Source: Lachnospiraceae bacterium (GTDB lineage: Bacteria; Bacillota; Clostridia; Lachnospirales; Lachnospiraceae). From it: a stretch of 64,000 nucleotides of DNA. Shown here piece after piece: positions 8,101-14,720 of the stretch. The translations under genes and the position numbers were made by a program. The first letter of the stretch is position 1; every line of letters begins with the position of its first letter. The stretch covers positions 40,336-104,335 of the forward strand of contig JAGAOO010000022.1 in assembly GCA_017623675.1 (NCBI GenBank), given 5' to 3'. The notes under the pieces were generated by a model. It was not told the DNA's origin and made no database searches. It was given only the letters and a program-made list of their open reading frames with translations.

Positions 8101-9126
8101 TTACTTTTCAGTCTTTGACAACCCTTTGACCATCCTATCAAAATCAGACTCGATTGGCTGTGTCTTATTGAAGATGTCATATTCCTGATATGCTTTCTCC
8201 ACTGCCTGTTTATGGGAAATACGCCCATTATCTTTCAGAATATCGTATCTGCGGAATTCAAGGAACTCATTGACACTTTTTGAGAATTCTTTCATTGTAA
8301 ACACATTTTCCCGTTCAATCAAATCCTCTATATAATCAAAATACCCTGTAACAGCACGTTCCAATTGTCGAATCTGTTTTTCATCCAAGTAGTTTTTGGC
8401 AATCGGTGTATCTGATTTAAGTATCCGACCATCGGGAGCATTTTTCCATGTAGTTAATCCCATATTCTCCTTGGTGTGATTAGCCTGATTGTACACAATT
8501 TCAGCCGCAGTCTTACCGGTAATGGCATAGTGGAATTTGTTCTGTATGGTGGCATAAAAATGATATGCAGTATCGGAATCTCTATCATAATCAATGCTGC
8601 ACTCAGCAAATATATCCGTTATCTGTTGCCATATTCTGCGTTCGCTGGCACGGATGGAGCGAACTCTTTCCAGCAATTCACGGAAATAGTCTTTTCCAAA
8701 AGCTGTTTTCCCCTGTTTCAGGCGTTCATCATCCATAGCAAAGCCTTTAATCATATATTCCTTCAATATACTGGTTGCCCAGATACGGAACTTGGTCGCC
8801 TGAATGGAATTCACTCTGTAACCTACAGAAATAATGGCGTCCAGATTGTAATAATTGGTAAGAGAAAGCTGTGTTTTTCCGGGAATCGCACCGTGTGGAG
8901 TGGGTATTTCCATTTTGGAAACTACCACTTCTTCACGAAGTTCTCCCTGCTCGAAAATATTTCTTAAATGCTTGCTGATTGCCGGTGTCTGAACACCGAA
9001 TAATTCAGCCATTGCCTTTTGGGTAATCCAGATGGTTTCATCTTTTATTAATGCGCTGACCGTTACATTATCATCTTCGGTTCTGTACAGCACCATTTCC
9101 ATTTGTTTTGTAATATCTGTATTCAT
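8101..9126 (-). CDS. rhuM: RhuM-family protein
   Basis: A 341-residue protein of the RhuM family, first described as a virulence-associated protein in Salmonella and often found near restriction or mobile-element genes. The N-terminus has a DNA-binding-like domain (WITQKAMAELFGVQTPAISKHLRNIFEQGEL). Next come TNYYNLDAIISVGYRVNS and RIWATSILKEYMIKGFAMDD, the characteristic RhuM core. The C-terminal half contains DTAYHFYATIQNKFHYAITG, which resembles a Fic/DOC-like helical region. Biochemical function is unsettled. The ATG at 9126 lies within the 3' end of a degraded zinc-binding ORF. The gene appears intact amid pseudogenes. Confidence 0.9.
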   Translation of the reverse strand: MNTDITKQMEMVLYRTEDDNVTVSALIKDETIWITQKAMAELFGVQTPAISKHLRNIFEQGELREEVVVSKMEIPTPHGAIPGKTQLSLTNYYNLDAIISVGYRVNSIQATKFRIWATSILKEYMIKGFAMDDERLKQGKTAFGKDYFRELLERVRSIRASERRIWQQITDIFAECSIDYDRDSDTAYHFYATIQNKFHYAITGKTAAEIVYNQANHTKENMGLTTWKNAPDGRILKSDTPIAKNYLDEKQIRQLERAVTGYFDYIEDLIERENVFTMKEFSKSVNEFLEFRRYDILKDNGRISHKQAVEKAYQEYDIFNKTQPIESDFDRMVKGLSKTEK

Positions 9127-9325
9127 ATAAAGCCTTCTTTCTTATAGCAGGTGCATTAGTTATTGTTATCCTTATCCTTCGCCGGCTCTTATACACATTA
9201 TACTGGTTTTTACATTTTCCACTGCAAAATACGCTGTTGGGTCTGCCGGCAACAAAGGCATTTCCGCAGTGTTTACATACCTTCAGTGAGAACTTTTCAT
9301 CTAAAACCAGAAGAAAGGAGCCGGA
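9071..9325 (-). pseudogene. C-terminal fragment of a zinc-binding protein overlapping rhuM start
   Basis: An open stretch with no usable start. It follows an in-frame TAA at 9326 and reads SFLLVLDEKFSLKVCKHCG, then NAFVAGRPNSVFCSGKCKNQ and YNVYKSRRR, to a stop at 9071. The CxxC...CxxxC arrangement looks like a treble-clef/zinc-ribbon of the kind found at the end of uncharacterised proteins on Firmicutes mobile elements. Its 5' part is absent, so I regard it as a 5'-truncated remnant. Its 3' end overlaps the first 18 codons of rhuM. Confidence 0.55.
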
Positions 9326-9424
9326 TTATATGAAGATTTATTTTATCCGTTGTCGCAGTCCGTCAAAGATACTTTGATTATACCAAACATATGTTTGCAT
9401 TTCAAGAAGGAGGTGACTGTTCTT

Positions 9425-10465
9425 TTACTTTCCATCTGCATCCCCCTCAAATGAGAACTTCGCACTACCGGAAGTCAGGGACACCCAAATCCGTTTTTCT
9501 CCGTTCACATAGGATTGAGGCAGATTACAACTGCCGGAAGTCAAATCCGTATCGATGCTGTAATTCTCCATTTTATCCGAAAGAGAGATTGTAAAATCAC
9601 CGGAAGTAGCATCCAGATAAATACCCTCTTCCACAGCAACCTGTGTCAAATCATAATCGCCGGAGGTAGCATTTAAGTACACCTCCTTGGCACTGAAGCC
9701 ATCACAGGATACGCCACCGGATGTATTTTCAAAAGTAGCAGCACCCTCTACATCTACATTCGTTACATTTACACTGCCTGATGTGAAATTCACTTCAAAA
9801 TTCCCAGCAACCGTCATATCCTCCAACTGTGTATTGCCACTGGTCAGATAGGACTTATAATCCCCTTGGGCTTCAACATTCTGAAGCTTCAAAAATCCAG
9901 AGGTTATATCTGCTCTTATATCCTGCATGCACTCAACATCTTCAATGGTAATGCTTCCGGATGTACCATATACAATAAGTTCTCCTTCTACCGTTAATTC
10001 AGACATATAGATACTGCCGGAAGCAATATCCAAATCATATTCTCCCACATAACTTTGAGGAACCGTAATTGTCATTTCATGGGCATCATCTTCATCCATC
10101 GCGTCAAACAAATCTTGGAAGGTGGGTATATAGAACAGATGAAAGGTTCCTGATGTTTTTTTATCAATCAGAAGCGTTCCATTCCGTTCTGAAATCTGAA
10201 TGTTAGGTTCTTCCACCTCATCCCAGTACGTAATCTCTATTTCATCACCATCACCCGGTTCTATCTTAATATCATCTGAATACATATCTAAATCAATCTT
10301 ATCGATTTCATCGGCGGCAATGGAATAATACTTTTCTTCATAAACCGGATCATTTTTTGTTGTTTCTCCGCTAACATAAATAATTGCGTTTCCAATACAT
10401 CCGAGAATGACACCACTTACCACCATGCAGCCTGCCACAATCATTGCTTTTCCAAATCGTTTCAT
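9425..10465 (-). CDS. DUF4097-family beta-repeat membrane-anchored protein
   Basis: A 346-residue protein with one N-terminal membrane helix (residues 8-30, KAMIVAGCMVVSGVILGCIG) and an external right-handed beta-helix-like domain. From about residue 140 the sequence repeats with a period of roughly 18-20 residues around a TSG(S/D/N) turn: ASGSIY, TSGSIT, TSGFLK, TSGNTQ, TSGSVN, TSGGVS, TSGDYD, TSGDFT, TSGSCN, TSGSAK. This pattern defines DUF4097/adhesin-like proteins. It is the last gene of the PadR-DUF1700-DUF4097 operon, a recurrent Firmicutes arrangement thought to act in envelope stress responses. Ligand unknown. Confidence 0.87.
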   Translation of the reverse strand: MKRFGKAMIVAGCMVVSGVILGCIGNAIIYVSGETTKNDPVYEEKYYSIAADEIDKIDLDMYSDDIKIEPGDGDEIEITYWDEVEEPNIQISERNGTLLIDKKTSGTFHLFYIPTFQDLFDAMDEDDAHEMTITVPQSYVGEYDLDIASGSIYMSELTVEGELIVYGTSGSITIEDVECMQDIRADITSGFLKLQNVEAQGDYKSYLTSGNTQLEDMTVAGNFEVNFTSGSVNVTNVDVEGAATFENTSGGVSCDGFSAKEVYLNATSGDYDLTQVAVEEGIYLDATSGDFTISLSDKMENYSIDTDLTSGSCNLPQSYVNGEKRIWVSLTSGSAKFSFEGDADGK

Positions 10466-10466
10466 A

Positions 10467-11081
10467 TTATGCTTCCTCCTTTCCGATTAAACTCTTCTTA
10501 ATCTGTAAAAAACACCACTTCGTACCATGACAGATTCCTTTCGTGATTAAGAGGCTTCCAAGAAATGTAAAGATTCCGATTCCTCCTGTAAATAGAGTTG
10601 CCCCCAGATAGAGGAAAGCAGATCCAAATGCTCCTTTGAATAAGCAGACAAAAAATCCTGCAATTCCTGTTAAAGCAGATGCTCCAAATGCCAACACAAG
10701 GCACCAAAGCATGATATCAAAACACCATACCAAGGCATAGAACATAAGTACCATTCCTAGAATAAATATTAATATACTGCCCCATAACGGAAAACCAATC
10801 ACCAGCAATACAATTGCCCATGCAGGCATCCGTTTACCTTTCGTCTTTTCTCTGGTTTTCTGCTTTACCAAGGTTGTTATTGGCAGCTCACATTTTATTT
10901 GCTCTGCAATCTGGCTGGCCGCACCAAGAGACGCTACTGCCTCCGATTCACTCATACCGTCTTCCATACGGTCATCTATCATTTCCGCATAATATTCCAT
11001 GGATTTTTCTGTTTCCTCCACGGGATATTCCTGAATACGTCGTTTTAATTCTTCTAAGAATTCCGCTTTATTCATTTTCAT
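10467..11081 (-). CDS. DUF1700-family membrane protein
   Basis: The N-terminus (MNKAEFLEELKRRI, then ESEAVASLGAASQIAEQIK) is the typical cytosolic helical part of DUF1700 proteins. Residues 80-190 form about four transmembrane helices. The start ATG at 11081 overlaps the PadR gene by 14 bp and its stop is 1 bp before the DUF4097 gene, so the three are one operon. By analogy with such operons it may sense envelope state and modulate the PadR regulator or the DUF4097 partner. No direct evidence for this is in the sequence. Confidence 0.87.
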   Translation of the reverse strand: MKMNKAEFLEELKRRIQEYPVEETEKSMEYYAEMIDDRMEDGMSESEAVASLGAASQIAEQIKCELPITTLVKQKTREKTKGKRMPAWAIVLLVIGFPLWGSILIFILGMVLMFYALVWCFDIMLWCLVLAFGASALTGIAGFFVCLFKGAFGSAFLYLGATLFTGGIGIFTFLGSLLITKGICHGTKWCFLQIKKSLIGKEEA

Positions 11082-11388
11082 TCATCTCCCCTTTGATATA
11101 TTCGTAAATTGCAAGCATACCTTTCCATTCCTCTAAGAATTCCCGAATACGCTCTCGCCCAGTTTCTGTTATTGCATAATACTTTCGTAATCTGCCATTA
11201 TGTTCTGCTGAATATACATTCAATGCACCGGCACCTTCCAACCTCCGCAGGATGGGATACAAGGTTGATTCTGATATTTCTACATAAGGCTGTAAATCCT
11301 TGATAATCTTATATCCATAGGAGTCTTCTCGCAACAAAGCACTCAGCACACATATATCCAGCATTCCTCTTTTTAACTGAATATCCAT
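11068..11388 (-). CDS. PadR-family transcriptional regulator
   Basis: A 106-residue winged-helix repressor. LKRGMLDICVLSALLREDSY (residues 4-23), GYKIIKDLQ, the recognition segment SESTLYPILRRLEGAGAL and the wing (YYAITETGRERI) are all present. A short C-terminal helix would dimerise it. It heads the PadR-DUF1700-DUF4097 operon behind a strong promoter with an inverted repeat overlapping the -10 box, which points to autorepression. The start has AAGGAGGT with good spacing. Confidence 0.93.
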   Translation of the reverse strand: MDIQLKRGMLDICVLSALLREDSYGYKIIKDLQPYVEISESTLYPILRRLEGAGALNVYSAEHNGRLRKYYAITETGRERIREFLEEWKGMLAIYEYIKGEMNENE

Positions 11389-11406
11389 TCTTATACCTCC
11401 TTATGC

Positions 11407-11440
11407 ACAATACTATATATCGCATTGTATTATGTGTCAA
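11407..11440 (-). promoter_or_regulatory. Promoter and likely PadR operator
   Basis: On the minus strand TTGACA (11435-11440) and TATAGT (11412-11417) are exactly 17 bp apart. ACAATGC (11422-11428) and GTATTGT (11407-11413) form an imperfect inverted repeat around the -10 box, where a PadR dimer would block RNA polymerase. Confidence 0.75.
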
Positions 11441-11479
11441 GTGGTATTTATAAAATATTTTAAAGTTCTTTTCACCACA

Positions 11480-11527
11480 TAAAAAATGAGGCAACCCTAA
11501 AAGTCAGACTTTTGAGGGCTACCTCAT
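11480..11527 (-). terminator. Terminator downstream of yqeY
   Basis: A long, nearly perfect hairpin: on the plus strand GAGGCAACCCTAAAAGT (11488-11504) pairs with ACTTTTGAGGGCTACCTC (11508-11525). On the minus strand it is followed by ATTTTTTATG, so it terminates yqeY transcription. The plus side also carries a short T tract. Confidence 0.9.
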
Positions 11528-11550
11528 TTTCTATATATTCTGTTTCTATA

Positions 11551-11988
11551 TTATTGACACAACTTTGCCACTACCTGATTAATTACTTTTCCGTCTGCCT
11601 TGCCTTTCAATTCCGGCATAACTGCTTTCATTACCTGTCCCTTATTCTTGGTTGCCAGTACCTCAGCAAACTTTTCAGTCAGGAATGTTTCTACCTCTGC
11701 TTCCGACATCATAGCCGGTGCATATTCCTGGAACACCTGATATCTTGCCTGATACTGTTCCAGCAAATCTGTTCTGTCAGCCGGGCAGGTATCAATCTGC
11801 TCTTTCACACTTTTAATTTCCTTTAGGATAACCTGATTTACCATATCCTCCGGAATATCATCCCGACATCCATTGTCAATTCCAACTTTTTTCACTGCCG
11901 AAACCAAAGATGCAATGCTGTCCTTTCGCTCTTTATCCTTAGCCTTCATTGCTGCTATCATGTCTTTTTGTAATGTTTCTAATTTCAT
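11551..11988 (-). CDS. yqeY: GatB/YqeY-domain protein
   Basis: A 145-residue soluble protein of the YqeY family, related to the tail domain of the amidotransferase subunit GatB. Motifs are LQKDMIAAMKAKDKERKDS, LREY-like spacing in the middle, and the C-terminal GQVMKAVMPELKGKADGK with VINQVV, which matches the tRNA-interacting tail domain. Its exact role is unknown. I prefer ATG 11988 (MKLETLQ), eight bases after AGGTGGAG. A GTG upstream at 11997 is in frame but overlaps the ribosome site. It appears monocistronic. Confidence 0.9.
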   Translation of the reverse strand: MKLETLQKDMIAAMKAKDKERKDSIASLVSAVKKVGIDNGCRDDIPEDMVNQVILKEIKSVKEQIDTCPADRTDLLEQYQARYQVFQEYAPAMMSEAEVETFLTEKFAEVLATKNKGQVMKAVMPELKGKADGKVINQVVAKLCQ

Positions 11989-12056
11989 GTTCTCCACCTT
12001 TTCCTTTCTGATATAGATTTTATTATAACCTGTCGATTATTTACAGATTCATCCTT

Positions 12057-12986
12057 TTATTTCCCCGCATTCAGATAATCCACAGCCGCTAAAGCCGCAA
12101 CCGCACCATCTGCAGCTGCTGTCGTTAACTGCCTTACACTCTTGGTTCTGCAATCTCCCGCAACGAAAACACCGGCTGTGTGGGTTCTACAATCCTCTCC
12201 AGCCACCACATAGCCTCCTTCATCTAATTGTACCAGATTCCGGAATACCTGATTCTCCGGTGTCTGCCCCACAGCTACGAACAAACCATCTATCGTCAGT
12301 CTCTTGGTTTCCTTTGTTCTGACATCTTCCAAGCGTATCTGTTCTAAACAATCAGTTCCAACCAGTTCCGTTACTACTGCATTACGTATCAGTATTACAT
12401 TCTCTTTTTTCTCTAACTGTTCTGCCAATCCGGCATCTCCACGGAATTCCTCCCTGCGGTGAATCAAAAATACTTGTTTGCAAATATTGGATAAGTATTC
12501 TGCATCACCCAAAGCTGTGTTGCCACCACCGACTACCGCTACTGACTTATCTTTATAAAATGCTCCGTCACAGGCGGCACAATAAGATACACCCTTACCT
12601 GTCAATGCTTCTTCCTGTTCTAAGCCCAGTTTCCGATTCTTTGCTCCGGTTGCCAGAATCACTGTTCGGCCTTCAAAGATTGCTTCTTCCGTTTGTACTC
12701 TGAAAAACGATTGTGAAGAGGCTTCTGGTGATTGCTTCTGAATATCAATCACCTTTCCGGTTTCCAGTTCTGCTCCCAAGCCGGTTGCCTGTTCATACAG
12801 GTTCATAGCAAATTGAAAACCGGCTATATTCTGAATCCCGGGATAATTCTCAACCTCCGGTGTATTCACAATCTGCCCACCGTAGATTCCTTCCTCTAAC
12901 AACAATACATTCTTACCGGCACGCCTGCCGTAAATTGCCGCTGTCATACCGGCAGTTCCGGCTCCTACGATAACAATGTCAAACAT
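12057..12986 (-). CDS. trxB: Thioredoxin reductase
   Basis: A flavoprotein of 309 residues that reduces thioredoxin with NADPH. The FAD-binding GAGTAGMTAA lies near residues 7-16. The redox-active disulphide is CAACDGAFY (about residues 134-142) and the NADPH-binding segment is VVGGGNTALGDAEYLS. VFVAGDCRTKSVRQLTTAAA is the C-terminal FAD loop. It follows trxA by 23 bp in the same direction and the two form the thioredoxin couple. As an NAD(P)H-type enzyme it fits the family length of 305-315. Confidence 0.96.
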   Translation of the reverse strand: MFDIVIVGAGTAGMTAAIYGRRAGKNVLLLEEGIYGGQIVNTPEVENYPGIQNIAGFQFAMNLYEQATGLGAELETGKVIDIQKQSPEASSQSFFRVQTEEAIFEGRTVILATGAKNRKLGLEQEEALTGKGVSYCAACDGAFYKDKSVAVVGGGNTALGDAEYLSNICKQVFLIHRREEFRGDAGLAEQLEKKENVILIRNAVVTELVGTDCLEQIRLEDVRTKETKRLTIDGLFVAVGQTPENQVFRNLVQLDEGGYVVAGEDCRTHTAGVFVAGDCRTKSVRQLTTAAADGAVAALAAVDYLNAGK

Positions 12987-13009
12987 TTCCTTTGTTCCTT
13001 CTTTCCACT

Positions 13010-13324
13010 TTAAGCCTGTGCTAACATCTTTTGTAAAGCAGATTTTGGTAATGCTCCTACCTCTGTCTTCACTGCTTGTCCATCTCGAATCAAAACGAAG
13101 GTTGGAACAGAAATAACCCGATATTGTCTGGCAATATCCGTATTTTCATCTACATCTACCTTCACGAACTTTACATTTGGAACTTCCGCTGACAACTGTT
13201 CAACAATTGGTCCTACCATTTGACAAGGTCCACACCAGGTTGCAAAAAAATCTACCAATACCGGCTGGTCTGCCTTTAATACCTCTGCTTCAAAATTATC
13301 CGTTGTTACATGTACCACTGCCAT
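13010..13324 (-). CDS. trxA: Thioredoxin
   Basis: A 104-residue disulphide reductase with the canonical active site FFATWCGPCQMVGP and the conserved cis-proline loop ISVPTFVLIRDG. I chose ATG 13324 (MAVVHVTTDNF), seven bases after AAGGAG; an in-frame ATG at 13342 would add six residues. It is co-transcribed with trxB. Confidence 0.96.
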   Translation of the reverse strand: MAVVHVTTDNFEAEVLKADQPVLVDFFATWCGPCQMVGPIVEQLSAEVPNVKFVKVDVDENTDIARQYRVISVPTFVLIRDGQAVKTEVGALPKSALQKMLAQA

Positions 13325-13448
13325 ATGCTTCTCCTTTCCCATGCTTCTGTCTAAGCATTACAAAAGCATCTTATCCTTAGTATCTGAAATTACTCATATT
13401 TTATACATCTTTCCAATTCAAACCCCAATTACGCCTGAACATCTTCCT

Positions 13449-14720
13449 CTAATTCTCATTCAGATGTTCCTTTGCAACTGCCAGCATCAGTTTGATTCGA
13501 TTTTCCTGATTGACCTTTGTTGCTCCCGGGTCATATTCAATATCCACTGCATTTACTCTTGGGTCAATCCGACGCACCTTATTAATCATACCTTTAACAG
13601 ATACATGACATGGCAGACAGCCAAAAGGCTGAACACACACGATATTCTCATATCCATGATCTGCCATTTCTAACATTTCTGCCGCCAGATACCAGCCTTC
13701 GCCCATGCTGTTGCCGATGCCAATGACCCCTTCTGCCCGTTCCTTCAGCGTATTTACCCGCTCCGGTGCAGTAAACTGGTCAAATGCTTCAATGTTACGA
13801 ATCAACATATCTTCCACTTTGAATAAGAATTTCATGACTATATTCATAATCAGCTTTTTCAATGGTTTTCCACCATAAAGCCGCAAATCCTCCAAGGCAC
13901 CGTTGGTTTTATACACACCAAAGCCCAGCATACTAGGCATAAACACTTCACAGTCCTGTTCCGCCAGAAATTCTTCCAGATGATTATTTCCCGGCACAGA
14001 ATATTTTAAGAACAGTTCTCCAACCACTGCTACCTTTACCTTTGGAACCTTCTGAATTGGAATAGAAGCAAAATCTTCACCAATTGCATGCAGGTTCTTC
14101 TCAATTGCTTTCGGCATAAAGCCTCTGCCCTTCTTAAAAGTAGCCGTCAACCGCTCAATCCATCGGTCTACCATGGCATCCGTATCTCCCTTATTGATTT
14201 CATAAGGTCGTACCTGATTACTAACAATCATAATCATATCGCCATATATCATACCTGCCAATGCCATTAACAATGTTCTTGGTGTCAGATTAATTCCGCT
14301 ATTCAATTCCAAGCCCCAGATATTTGCTGATATGAACGGAACATTTGGATAACCTGCTTTCTCAAATGCCTTTCGCATCAAATGGATATAATTGGAATCT
14401 CTACATCCACCACCGGACTGGGTAATAACCATTGCCACCTTGCTCGGATCATACTTTCCGCTTTCCATTGCAGTCAGCATCTGTCCGGTAATCAGCAATG
14501 CAGGATAACAGATATCATTGTGGACATACTTCAAGCCTTTCTGCAATACATCCGGTCCCTCTGCTCCCATCAAATCAATATGAAAGCCTTGTCGGCTCAA
14601 AATCGGCTCTATCAGGCGAAAATGCAAAGGAGCCATTTCCGGAATTAGGATCGTATAATCCTTTTTCATTTTTAATGTGAATTTTACCCGCTCCTTATAA
14701 TGGGTATTTTTATTGTTCAT
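13449..14720 (-). CDS. 2-hydroxyacyl-CoA dehydratase-like (activase-related) protein, C-terminal partner
   Basis: A 423-residue protein related to the D/dehydratase component of the activase-related family. Conserved cysteine segments include HNDICYPALLITGQML, TQSGGGCRDSNYIHLMRKAF and VCVQPFGCLPCHVSVKGM, probable Fe-S ligands. The ATG at 14720 follows GGAAGG and overlaps the stop of the upstream activase by 11 bp. In related clostridia I recall activase, DUF2229 and this part occurring as one chain of about 1400 residues, so this gene may be the split-off C-terminal third. Substrate is not deducible. Confidence 0.8.
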   Translation of the reverse strand: MNNKNTHYKERVKFTLKMKKDYTILIPEMAPLHFRLIEPILSRQGFHIDLMGAEGPDVLQKGLKYVHNDICYPALLITGQMLTAMESGKYDPSKVAMVITQSGGGCRDSNYIHLMRKAFEKAGYPNVPFISANIWGLELNSGINLTPRTLLMALAGMIYGDMIMIVSNQVRPYEINKGDTDAMVDRWIERLTATFKKGRGFMPKAIEKNLHAIGEDFASIPIQKVPKVKVAVVGELFLKYSVPGNNHLEEFLAEQDCEVFMPSMLGFGVYKTNGALEDLRLYGGKPLKKLIMNIVMKFLFKVEDMLIRNIEAFDQFTAPERVNTLKERAEGVIGIGNSMGEGWYLAAEMLEMADHGYENIVCVQPFGCLPCHVSVKGMINKVRRIDPRVNAVDIEYDPGATKVNQENRIKLMLAVAKEHLNEN

